From Synechococcus sp. SynAce01 (GTDB lineage Bacteria > Cyanobacteriota > Cyanobacteriia > PCC-6307 > Cyanobiaceae): a DNA stretch of 64,000 nt. A program made the position numbers and the translations under genes. The stretch lies in the NCBI RefSeq assembly GCF_001885215.1, contig NZ_CP018091.1:2542001-2606000 (forward strand), in the 5' to 3' direction. The notes beneath the pieces were generated by a model, which was given only the letters and a program-made list of their open reading frames with translations, was not told the origin of the DNA and did not search any database. Position 1 is the stretch's first letter. Each line of letters begins with the position of its first letter. Below, piece by piece: positions 34,394 through 42,466 of this stretch.

Positions 34394-35406
34394 GTGATCG
34401 CCCCAGGGTTCTCTCCGGGGTTCAACCCAGCGGCGCCTTGCATCTGGGCAACTGGCTGGGGGCCATCCGCAACTGGGTGGCCCTGCAGGAGAGCCACGAG
34501 CCGTTTTTTTGTGTGGTTGATCTCCACGCCATCACGGTCCCCCACGATCCAGCCGAGCTGGCGGAGTCGACGTTGCGCACCGCAGCTCTCTACCTGGCCT
34601 GTGGAATCGATCCGCAGCGCTCCACCGTCTTCGTTCAAAGCCAGGTGGCTGCCCACGCCGAGCTCACCTGGTTGCTCAACTGCCTGACGCCGTTGAACTG
34701 GCTGGAGCGGATGATCCAGTTCAAGGAGAAGGCCATCAAGCAGGGCGACAGCGTCTCGGTGGGGCTGCTCGATTACCCGGTGCTGATGGCCGCCGACATC
34801 CTTCTCTATGACGCTGACCTAGTGCCGGTGGGGGAAGACCAGAAACAGCACCTGGAGCTGGCCCGCAACATCGCCCAGCAGCGCGTGAACGCCCGCTTTG
34901 CGCCAGCCGATCAGCCCTTGCTGAAGGTGCCAGAGCCGATGATCCTCGCCGAGGGTGCCCGGGTGATGAGCCTCGGCGATGGACGCAGCAAAATGAGCAA
35001 GAGCGACCCCAATGAGGGCTCCCGCCTCAACCTGCTCGATCCACCGGAACTGATCACCAAGAAGATCAAGCGGGCCAAGACCGACCCGGCCATGGGGCTG
35101 GAGTTCGGCAATCCTGAGCGCCCTGAGGCTGACAATCTGCTTGGGCTCTATGCCTTGCTCAGCAACCGCAGCCGCGAGCAGGCGGCGCTGGAGTGCGAGG
35201 CCATGGGCTGGGGCCAGTTCAAACCCCTGCTGGCCGAAGCGGCGGTCGAAGCCCTGCGGCCTTTACAAGAACGCTATGGCGCGATCCGCGCCGATCCCAG
35301 CGCTCTTGAGGCGGTCTTACGCGATGGGCGGGAGCGCGCCTCGGCGGTGGCTGGGGCGACGCTGGAGCGGGTGCGCAAGGCGCTGGGTTTTCTGGCAGCG
35401 CGCTGA
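34390..35406 (+). CDS. trpS: Tryptophanyl-tRNA synthetase
   Basis: A 338-residue class Ic synthetase. The HIGH-like motif is SGALHLGNWLGAI and the KMSKS loop is KMSKSDPNEGSR. FFCVVDLHAITVPHDP, DYPVLMAADILLYDADLVPVGEDQKQHLEL and the C-terminal anticodon-binding helices are canonical. It starts at GTG 34390, inside the stop of the preceding gene. Confidence 0.97.
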   Translation: MSDRPRVLSGVQPSGALHLGNWLGAIRNWVALQESHEPFFCVVDLHAITVPHDPAELAESTLRTAALYLACGIDPQRSTVFVQSQVAAHAELTWLLNCLTPLNWLERMIQFKEKAIKQGDSVSVGLLDYPVLMAADILLYDADLVPVGEDQKQHLELARNIAQQRVNARFAPADQPLLKVPEPMILAEGARVMSLGDGRSKMSKSDPNEGSRLNLLDPPELITKKIKRAKTDPAMGLEFGNPERPEADNLLGLYALLSNRSREQAALECEAMGWGQFKPLLAEAAVEALRPLQERYGAIRADPSALEAVLRDGRERASAVAGATLERVRKALGFLAAR

Positions 35407-35487
35407 AGCGGCTGGCTCTGGAGCGATGAATTCCGTCCAACAGCCTGGCAGGTGTCCCGCTCAGAGACTGATCCACCCCAGCTTTTT

Positions 35488-35504
35488 GATCAGTTGATCT
35501 GATC
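35488..35504. other. Small hairpin after trpS
   Basis: GATCAG and CTGATC flank a 5-base loop (TTGAT). Only three T follow on the plus strand and five T precede it. It might help end trpS transcripts but is a weak terminator candidate. The rest of the 254-bp gap 35407-35660 shows no gene. Confidence 0.25.
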
Positions 35505-35660
35505 GTTTCCTGTGGCAGCCCGGCAGCGGAAGCCTCTGTAGCTAGCCAATTTACCGGATCAGCATTTCTACGCACCCTTGTCAAGGGCGGTCGGCCAGCT
35601 CTTGCCAGGGATCCGTAGCGAAAAGCACAATCTCATGGCAGTTCTTAATCAATACAGCCG

Positions 35661-36338
35661 ATGCGTTTCAGGCTTGAGCGGCCAGCACCCCTCCTTCCCC
35701 TGACCCAGGTGGGTCTGCTGATGGGGTTTCCTTTGCTCTGCCTGGCCGCGACATCCGCGAGGACGACTGCCATGGCTCCGCCGCCGGATCCAATCCCAGC
35801 AAGAGCTCCCGCCGTGACCTCCCCGGTGGATGCAGTTGTCAAAGGACCGGGGCTTTACCGGATCACACCGGAGCGCCGGGCTGCGCTGGACACGATTCGC
35901 TATGCGGAGGGCACCTGGAACGGTGGCAGCGTTTCGGGCTACCTCACCCTCTACGGCGGTGGCCGCTTCCAGAGCATGGCCCGCCACCCCGATGTCGTTG
36001 TGGTCAGGCGCTACGCCAGCGCCGCTGCTGGCGCCTATCAATTTCTGCCTGCCACCTGGCGTGCGGCACAGAGCCGCCTTGGCCTGTCGGGGTTTGGACC
36101 TGCCAGCCAGGATCAGGCCGCCCTCGATTTGGTGGAGCGGCGCGGCGCCTTGGCAGCGATTGATCGTGGCGTGCTTTGCGATCGCACCCTCGACAAACTT
36201 TCGCGCGAATGGGCCTCCTTCCCGATGGTCAACGGAGCCAGCGCCTACGGGCAGCCGGCCAAAACCGCCTCAGCTCTGCGCCTTTTCCACCAGCGGATGC
36301 TGGAAACCAGGCGCCGTGATGCCGGCCTGGCGGCTTAG
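35661..36338 (+). CDS. Exported lambda-R-type endolysin-like protein (GH104-like)
   Basis: A 225-residue protein. The N-terminal hydrophobic segment (TQVGLLMGFPLLCLAATSA) is a signal peptide or anchor, and a Pro/Ala linker follows. From residue 72 it resembles phage lambda lysozyme R: LDTIRYAEGTWNG (cf. SEGTDNG, catalytic Glu; here Glu83), GAYQFLPATWRAAQSRLGL (cf. GAGRYQ), and SQDQAALDLVERRGALAAIDRG (cf. the SQD..AL..I.ERGAL..IDRG stretch). WASFPMVNGASAYGQ corresponds to WASLPGAGYGQ. It should be a peptidoglycan-cleaving transglycosylase, probably acting in the periplasm. No phage genes are nearby. It ends 4 bp inside a convergent gene. Confidence 0.8.
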   Translation: MRFRLERPAPLLPLTQVGLLMGFPLLCLAATSARTTAMAPPPDPIPARAPAVTSPVDAVVKGPGLYRITPERRAALDTIRYAEGTWNGGSVSGYLTLYGGGRFQSMARHPDVVVVRRYASAAAGAYQFLPATWRAAQSRLGLSGFGPASQDQAALDLVERRGALAAIDRGVLCDRTLDKLSREWASFPMVNGASAYGQPAKTASALRLFHQRMLETRRRDAGLAA

Positions 36339-36850
36339 GGCTCGCGATACACCACCCGGCCCTGGGCGTCGTTGCCGACATCAAGTAGATGGGCATGCAG
36401 CAGCCGTTCGATTTCGCTGCGGACCGCTTCGCTGCTCTGATTGTTGCCGGTCTGGAGGTTCAAGATGGCGTCATTGATCGTGAACCCCTCCAGACGCCGT
36501 GAGCGGGCCAAAAGCAACAGTTGTTTCTCGAGGGATGGGTGCTCGCTTTCCTGCTTGCTCTGCAGAGCCTCAGCCAGGCGCAGCGGCATGTTGGCCTGCT
36601 CCACCATCGAGGGCAGAAGAAAAAGATCAACCAGCTGACCGATCCCGCACCAGCCCAGCGTGAACAACCACAGCGCTCCGCTGACGGGTTTGCGCAGATA
36701 AAAACGCTGTAACCCGCAGATTCCCAGCAGGGAGGCGGCCCAGAACAGATAGCCCAGGCCGATGGATCGGGATTCAGGCAGCCGTGATAAGGGCAAACTC
36801 GATTGAGGCAGTCGGGAGCCGGGGAAGCGGTGCCGGATCGGTTGCGACAA
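36335..36850 (-). CDS. TM2-domain membrane protein
   Basis: A 171-residue protein. Two membrane helices with the TM2 pattern (LGYLFWAASLLGICGLQRFYLRKPVSGALWLFTLGWCGIGQLVDLFLLP) are followed by a cytoplasmic helical domain (LEKQLLLLARSRRLEGFTINDAILNLQTGNN...EIERLLHAHLLDVGND). That domain resembles a small winged-helix-type unit. Function unknown. Its stop overlaps the stop of the GH104-like gene in TTAG. Confidence 0.75.
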   Translation of the reverse strand: MSQPIRHRFPGSRLPQSSLPLSRLPESRSIGLGYLFWAASLLGICGLQRFYLRKPVSGALWLFTLGWCGIGQLVDLFLLPSMVEQANMPLRLAEALQSKQESEHPSLEKQLLLLARSRRLEGFTINDAILNLQTGNNQSSEAVRSEIERLLHAHLLDVGNDAQGRVVYREP

Positions 36851-36880
36851 TAGGATTCAAACCCCTTCAAGGCTTTGCTC

Positions 36881-38704
36881 GTGCCCGCACCGTCGCTGCC
36901 AGGCGCGCAGACCCAGCCGGCCTCTGCTCCGATCGACCTCCCCAAAACCAGCCAGAGCCCCCAGCTGCTGCGCATTCGCCACTCGATGAGCCACGTGCTG
37001 GCCCTGGCGGTGCAGACGCTCTTCCCTGAGGCGAAGGTCACGATCGGCCCTTGGACTGAAACCGGCTTCTACTACGACTTCGACCACCCCGAGCCCTTCA
37101 CGGAGGCTGATCTCAAGGCGATCAAAAAGGAGATGGGCAAAATCATTGCCCGTCGACTGCCGCTGGAGCGGATCGAGCTGAGCCGGGGTGACGCTGAAGC
37201 GCGCATCAGGGCCCAGAACGAGCCGTACAAGCTCGAGATCCTCGCCGGCTTGGTTGAGCCGATCACCCTGTACACACTCGGCGAAGGCTGGTGGGATCTC
37301 TGCGCTGGTCCGCATGTGGCCAACACCGGCGAGTTGAACGGCAAAGCCTTCGACCTCGAGAGTGTGGCTGGCGCCTATTGGCGGGGCGATGAAAACAACG
37401 CCCAGTTGCAGCGGATCTACGGCACGGCCTGGGAAACACCTGAGCAATTGGCCGAATACCGGCGCCGTAAGCAGGAGGCCCTGCGCCGGGATCACCGTCG
37501 TCTCGGCATCGATCTGGATCTCTTTTCGATCGAAGATGAGGCCGGGGCTGGTTTGGTGTTCTGGCATCCCCGTGGCGCCCGCATCCGCCTGCTGATCGAG
37601 GAGTTCTGGCGCGAAGCCCACTTTGCGGCCGATTACGAGCTCCTCTACACCCCCCATGTGGCCGATCTCAGCCTCTGGCAAACCTCCGGCCATCTCGACT
37701 TCTACAGCGAGAGCATGTTCGGGCCGATGCAGGTGGATGAGCGCCAGTTCCAGCTCAAGCCGATGAACTGTCCGTTCCACGTGCTCACCTATGCCAGCCG
37801 GCTGCGCTCCTACCGCGAGTTGCCGATCCGCTGGGCTGAACTGGGCACTGTGTATCGTTACGAACGCCCCGGCGTGATGCACGGGCTGATGCGGGTGCGG
37901 GGCTTCACCCAGGACGACGCCCACATCTTCTGTCTGCCCGATCAGATTGGCGACGAGATCCTCGGCGTTCTCAACCTCACCGAGCAGATCCTCTCCACCT
38001 TCGATTTCAACACCTACGAGATCAACCTCTCCACCCGCCCAGAAAAATCAATTGGCGAGGACGGCGTCTGGGAGCTGGCCACCCGGGGCCTGATCGACGC
38101 GCTCGAGCGCAAGGGCTGGGCTTACACAGTGGATGAAGGTGGCGGCGCCTTCTACGGCCCCAAGATCGACATCAAGATCGAAGATGCCATCGGCCGTCTC
38201 TGGCAGTGTTCCACGATCCAGCTCGACTTCAACCTGCCCGAGCGTTTCGATCTGGAGTACGTGGCCGCCGACGGCAGTCGCCAACGTCCGATCATGATTC
38301 ACCGCGCCATCTTTGGCTCGCTGGAGCGTTTCTTCGCGATCATGGTGGAGAACTACGCCGGTGACTTCCCGTTCTGGCTGGCACCTGAGCAGATCCGCTT
38401 GCTGCCTGTCAGCGATGGGGCGCTTGAGTTTGCAGCCGATCTGCAGAGCAAGCTGCGGGCCGCTGGCGTGCGCTCCAGCCTCGATCGCAGCGGCGAACGG
38501 CTCGGCAAGCTGATCCGCCAGGGCGAACAGCAGAAAATCCCCCTGCTCGCGGTGATCGGGGCCAAGGAAGCTGAAGGGGGGAGCGTGAGCCTGCGCAGCC
38601 GCCGCGACGGTGACCTCGGCACTGTGGCCGTTGCCGAATTGCTCAGCGCCGCCGCCGCCGCCAATCAGCAGCGCGCCGCCGGCCTCAACCTTCCCAGCCC
38701 ATGA
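36881..38704 (+). CDS. thrS: Threonyl-tRNA synthetase (form without TGS domain)
   Basis: A 607-residue class II synthetase. The editing domain begins almost at once (LLRIRHSMSHVLALAVQTLFPEAKV, and CAGPHVANTGEL), so the N-terminal TGS domain of E. coli ThrRS is absent, as in other cyanobacteria I recall. The catalytic core has MNCPFHVLTYASRLRSYRELPIRWAELGTVYR and RVRGFTQDDAHIFC. The C-terminal anticodon domain ends with LLAVIGAKEAEGGSVSLRSR. The start is GTG 36881 or TTG 36875. glk overlaps the end by 4 bp. Confidence 0.95.
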   Translation: MPAPSLPGAQTQPASAPIDLPKTSQSPQLLRIRHSMSHVLALAVQTLFPEAKVTIGPWTETGFYYDFDHPEPFTEADLKAIKKEMGKIIARRLPLERIELSRGDAEARIRAQNEPYKLEILAGLVEPITLYTLGEGWWDLCAGPHVANTGELNGKAFDLESVAGAYWRGDENNAQLQRIYGTAWETPEQLAEYRRRKQEALRRDHRRLGIDLDLFSIEDEAGAGLVFWHPRGARIRLLIEEFWREAHFAADYELLYTPHVADLSLWQTSGHLDFYSESMFGPMQVDERQFQLKPMNCPFHVLTYASRLRSYRELPIRWAELGTVYRYERPGVMHGLMRVRGFTQDDAHIFCLPDQIGDEILGVLNLTEQILSTFDFNTYEINLSTRPEKSIGEDGVWELATRGLIDALERKGWAYTVDEGGGAFYGPKIDIKIEDAIGRLWQCSTIQLDFNLPERFDLEYVAADGSRQRPIMIHRAIFGSLERFFAIMVENYAGDFPFWLAPEQIRLLPVSDGALEFAADLQSKLRAAGVRSSLDRSGERLGKLIRQGEQQKIPLLAVIGAKEAEGGSVSLRSRRDGDLGTVAVAELLSAAAAANQQRAAGLNLPSP

Positions 38705-39777
38705 CCCTGCTTCTCGCCGGCGACATCGGCGGCACCAAAACCCTTCTGGCCACCTACCGGCTCTCGGACGGGCAGCTGCTGCCGCTGCGCCAGGAGCGCT
38801 ATCCCTCCCAGGCCTGGCCCGATTTCGCCGCCATGGTGGCCCACTTCCTTGCCGCTGATCCCCTGCAGACAGAAACGCCCAGCCATGGCTGTTTTGCCGT
38901 CGCCGGTCCGGTGATCGGCGGCCAGGTGAAGGTGACCAATCTTCCCTGGCAGCTGGATCAGCAGCAGTTGGCGGCTGCCTGCGGCCTGGACTGCTTGGAG
39001 CTTGTCAACGATTTCGCCGTGCTCGTGTATGGCCTGCCCCATCTAGCCGCCGATCAGCAGCAGGCCCTGCGGCCTTTGCCGGCTAAGGAGCCGCTGCTCA
39101 GTGCACCCGTGGCGGTGCTCGGTGCCGGCACTGGGCTGGGCACCGCGATCGGCGTGCCTGGGCCGTCCGGCCTGATCGCCATGGCCAGCGAGGCGGCGCA
39201 CGCCGAATTCGCCCCTCGCCTGAGCGCCGAATGGCGGCTCAAGCAATGGCTTCAAGACGACCTTCGCCTCGATCGCCTCTCGGTGGAGCGGGTGGTGAGC
39301 GGCACCGGCCTCGGCCATCTGTTCCGCTGGATGCTGACGGAAGCCCCCAGCGCCGATTCCCATTCCCTGGCTGAGCCAGCCCTGGCCTGGGCGGCCGCTG
39401 AACGGGATGGCCGCCCCGATCGACCGGACCTGCCGGCTTTGGTGTCAGCGGCCGCCGCCGACGGCGATCCCATGGCCGCAGAAGCGCTCAGCCTCTGGCT
39501 GGGGGCCTATGGCAGCGTGGCCGGTGATCTGGCCCTGCACTGCCTTTGCCGGGGTGGCCTCTGGGTGGGTGGTGGCACCGCCGCCAAACTGTTGCATCGC
39601 CTGCGCTCGCCGGCCTTCCTGCAGCCGTTCAGCGCCAAAGGGCGCCTCTCGCCGGTGCTTGAAGCCATTCCACTGAGGGCCATCGTTGACCCGGGCGCCG
39701 GGCTGTTCAGCGCCGCCTGTCGGGCGCGAATGTTGGCGGGGGGGCACGACACGGCAAGCCCTTTATTCAACCCATGA
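38701..39777 (+). CDS. glk: Glucokinase (Glk type)
   Basis: A 358-residue hexokinase-fold sugar kinase of the bacterial Glk (non-ROK) type. ATP/phosphate motifs are LLAGDIGGTKTLLATYR, CFAVAGPVIGG, LELVNDFAVLVYGLP and LGAGTGLGTAIG. EAAHAEFAPR is the typical sugar-site stretch. It phosphorylates glucose. It overlaps thrS by an ATGA junction, and thrB follows 18 bp later, so thrS-glk-thrB are probably transcribed together. A second sugar kinase, a ROK protein, is at 47020. Confidence 0.95.
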   Translation: MTLLLAGDIGGTKTLLATYRLSDGQLLPLRQERYPSQAWPDFAAMVAHFLAADPLQTETPSHGCFAVAGPVIGGQVKVTNLPWQLDQQQLAAACGLDCLELVNDFAVLVYGLPHLAADQQQALRPLPAKEPLLSAPVAVLGAGTGLGTAIGVPGPSGLIAMASEAAHAEFAPRLSAEWRLKQWLQDDLRLDRLSVERVVSGTGLGHLFRWMLTEAPSADSHSLAEPALAWAAAERDGRPDRPDLPALVSAAAADGDPMAAEALSLWLGAYGSVAGDLALHCLCRGGLWVGGGTAAKLLHRLRSPAFLQPFSAKGRLSPVLEAIPLRAIVDPGAGLFSAACRARMLAGGHDTASPLFNP

Positions 39778-39795
39778 TCGGGCAAGTGGGACACT

Positions 39796-40770
39796 GTGGC
39801 CAGCAGTGCAGACAACATGGTGCGGCCGCGACTCGGCCAGGCAGTCGAGGTGAATGTTCCCGCCACCACGGCGAATCTCGGGCCGGGGTTTGATTGCCTT
39901 GGCGCTGCCTTGGCCCTGAACAATCGCTTCGTGTTGCGCTGCATCGAAGGAGATGGCGAGCGCTTCGATCTGCTGATCGATGGCAGTGAGGGCTCCCACC
40001 TGCGCGGGGGACCTGACAACCTCGTCTACCGTTCTGCCCAGCGGGTCTGGAAGGAGGCCGGCGAGGAGCCGGTGGCGCTGGAAGCGCGGGTGCGGCTGGC
40101 CGTGCCGCCGGCTCGGGGCCTGGGCAGCAGCGCCACGGCGATCGTGGCCGGCCTGATCGGCGCCAATGCCCTGGTGGGAGAGCCGTTGAGCAAGGAAAAG
40201 CTGCTGGAGCTGGCCATCGACATCGAGGGCCATCCCGACAACGTCGTGCCGTCGTTGCTGGGAGGGCTCTGCCTGACCGCCAAGGCAGCCTCCAATCGCT
40301 GGCGGGTGGTGCGCTGCGAATGGAATGAAGCCGTCAAGGTGGTGATCACCATCCCGGCGCTGCGTCTGCCCACCAGTGAGGCCCGGCGGGTGATGCCGCG
40401 CCACGTGGCGATCACGGACGCCGTCGTCAATCTCGGCTCGCTCACCTTGCTGCTGCAGGGGTTGCGCACCGGCAACGGCGATCTTATCGCCGATGGCATG
40501 CACGACCGGCTTCACGAGCCCTACCGCTGGGGTCTGATCCAAGGGGGACGGGCCGTGCATGCGGCGGCCCTGGCGAGTGGCGCCTGGGGGTGTGTGATCA
40601 GTGGAGCCGGCCCAAGTCTGATGGCCCTGAGCACCGCGGACAAGGCCGCTCAAGTTGGGCGCGCCATGGTGGAGGCCTGGGAGAAGGAAGGCGTCGCCTC
40701 ACGGGCCGAAGTGCTCGAGCTTCAGCACCACGGCAGCCGCTGGCAGGCCATGGAAGATCGCCCTGAGTAG
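39796..40770 (+). CDS. thrB: Homoserine kinase
   Basis: A 324-residue GHMP kinase of threonine synthesis. Motifs are VPATTANLGPGFDCLGAAL near the N-terminus, the ATP loop PPARGLGSSATAIVAGL, and the C-terminal SGAGPSLMAL. EGHPDNVVPSLLGGL is typical of ThrB. The GTG at 39796 is the first start in frame before the conserved region. It sits behind thrS and glk. Confidence 0.96.
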   Translation: MASSADNMVRPRLGQAVEVNVPATTANLGPGFDCLGAALALNNRFVLRCIEGDGERFDLLIDGSEGSHLRGGPDNLVYRSAQRVWKEAGEEPVALEARVRLAVPPARGLGSSATAIVAGLIGANALVGEPLSKEKLLELAIDIEGHPDNVVPSLLGGLCLTAKAASNRWRVVRCEWNEAVKVVITIPALRLPTSEARRVMPRHVAITDAVVNLGSLTLLLQGLRTGNGDLIADGMHDRLHEPYRWGLIQGGRAVHAAALASGAWGCVISGAGPSLMALSTADKAAQVGRAMVEAWEKEGVASRAEVLELQHHGSRWQAMEDRPE

Positions 40771-40809
40771 TTCTACCCAACTGATAAATTCGCCACCGCC
40801 GGGTCACCG

Positions 40810-42411
40810 GTGACACCGGATCCCTTGTTGGCTGCCATGGACGCCCCCCTGCTCCTTTCGGCCACAAGCCGGCTCACCACGGAGTTCCCCTGGCTCAGCC
40901 TGATCGCCCTGCTGCCGGCCGCCGGCGCCCTGCTGCTCCCCCTTTTGCCGGGTGATGGCACGGACCCTCGCGGCCCACGCACGGTGGCCTTGGTGGTGCT
41001 GCTGGCCGATCTGCTGCTGATGCTCTGGGTTTTCAGCCAGCGCTTCGATGGCGGCAGCAGCGCCCTGCAGCTGGTGGAGCGGGTGCCCTGGGTGCCGTTC
41101 CTGGGCCTGGAGTGGTCGTTGGCCGCTGATGGCCTCTCGGCGCCGCTGGTGGTGCTCAGTGGCCTGGTCACCCTGCTGGCGGTGGCGGCCAGCTGGAATG
41201 TGAACAGCAAGACCAACCTCTACTTCGGCCTGCTGCTGCTGCAGGCCTCGGCCCAGTCGCTGGTGTTCCTCTCCCAGGACTTTCTGCTCTTCTTCCTGGC
41301 CTGGGAACTGGAGCTGGTGCCGGTGTACTTGCTGATCGCGATCTGGGGCGGGGCCCAGCGCCAGTACGCCGCCACCAAGTTCATCCTCTACACCGCCACC
41401 GCCTCGCTGTTGATTCTGATCAGCGGCCTGGCCCTGGCCCTCGGCGGTGACAGCTTCACCTTGAATCTCGCTGAGCTGAGCAGCCGCTCCTACGGCGGCA
41501 GCTTTGGTCTGCTCTGTTACCTCGGTTTTCTGGTGGGTTTCGGCGTCAAGTTGCCGATCTTTCCGCTGCACACCTGGCTGCCCGATGCCCACGGTGAGGC
41601 CAGTGCGCCTGTGTCGATGTTGCTGGCCGGCGTGCTGCTGAAGATGGGCGGCTATGCCCTGCTGCGCTTCAACGTGCAGATGCTGCCGGAGGTGCATCTG
41701 CGGCTCGCCCCGGCCCTGATCGTGCTCGGCATCGTCAACATCATTTATGGCGCCCTCAACGCCTTTGCCCAGGACAACGTCAAGCGACGGATCGCTTGCA
41801 GTTCGGTGAGTCACATGGGCTTCGTGTTGCTCGGCATCGGCGCGATCAACAGCCTCGGCATGAGCGGCGCGATGTTGCAGATGATCAGCCACGGGCTGAT
41901 CGCCGCTTCGATGTTCTTCGTCACCGGCGTGTTCTACGAGCGCACCAAGACCCTCTCGATCCCGAACATGGGCGGCTTGGCCAAGGTGTTGCCGATCACC
42001 TTTGCCTTCTTCCTGGCCAGCTCGCTTGCCTCCCTGGCCCTGCCGGGCATGAGCGGTTTTGTCAGTGAGATCACGGTGTTCCTCGGTGTCACCAGTAACG
42101 AAGGCTTCACCACCAGCTTCCGCATCGTCACGGTGCTGCTGGCGGCGATCGGCCTGGTCCTCACACCGGTGTATTTGCTCTCGATGTGCCGGCGCGTGTT
42201 CTTTGGCCCGAGGATCCCGGCGTTGGCGGTGCTGGGCGACATGCGACCGCGCGAACTGGTGATCGGCCTGGTGTTGCTCGTGCCCACCCTGGCCATCGGC
42301 TTCTGGCCCCGCCTGGCGATCGACTTCTATGGCGCCAGCACCACGGCCCTGGCCCAGACCGTGGCCAACCAAAGCGTGATCGCCCTCAGCCGGCTTCCCG
42401 CCCTGGGTTGA
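40810..42411 (+). CDS. ndhD: NAD(P)H-quinone oxidoreductase chain 4
   Basis: A 533-residue antiporter-like subunit of the NDH-1 complex with about 14 membrane helices. Family residues are visible in [46 protein letters not shown] (conserved Glu), [56 protein letters not shown], and [19 protein letters not shown]. It resembles NdhD1-type subunits of respiratory/cyclic NDH-1, but NdhD1 and NdhD2 cannot be separated by eye. GTG 40810 or ATG 40837 may be used. A 14-bp palindrome follows the stop. Confidence 0.95.
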   Translation: MTPDPLLAAMDAPLLLSATSRLTTEFPWLSLIALLPAAGALLLPLLPGDGTDPRGPRTVALVVLLADLLLMLWVFSQRFDGGSSALQLVERVPWVPFLGLEWSLAADGLSAPLVVLSGLVTLLAVAASWNVNSKTNLYFGLLLLQASAQSLVFLSQDFLLFFLAWELELVPVYLLIAIWGGAQRQYAATKFILYTATASLLILISGLALALGGDSFTLNLAELSSRSYGGSFGLLCYLGFLVGFGVKLPIFPLHTWLPDAHGEASAPVSMLLAGVLLKMGGYALLRFNVQMLPEVHLRLAPALIVLGIVNIIYGALNAFAQDNVKRRIACSSVSHMGFVLLGIGAINSLGMSGAMLQMISHGLIAASMFFVTGVFYERTKTLSIPNMGGLAKVLPITFAFFLASSLASLALPGMSGFVSEITVFLGVTSNEGFTTSFRIVTVLLAAIGLVLTPVYLLSMCRRVFFGPRIPALAVLGDMRPRELVIGLVLLVPTLAIGFWPRLAIDFYGASTTALAQTVANQSVIALSRLPALG

Positions 42412-42413
42412 GC

Positions 42414-42427
42414 CCACGCCGGCGTGG
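42414..42427. repeat. 14-bp palindrome downstream of ndhD
   Basis: CCACGCCGGCGTGG is perfectly self-complementary and lies between the ndhD stop and the M3 peptidase start. No T-tract follows, so its role is open. Confidence 0.4.
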
Positions 42428-42466
42428 CGGATCGGCTGAAATGGGCTCAGAGCCATTGATCCTCTG

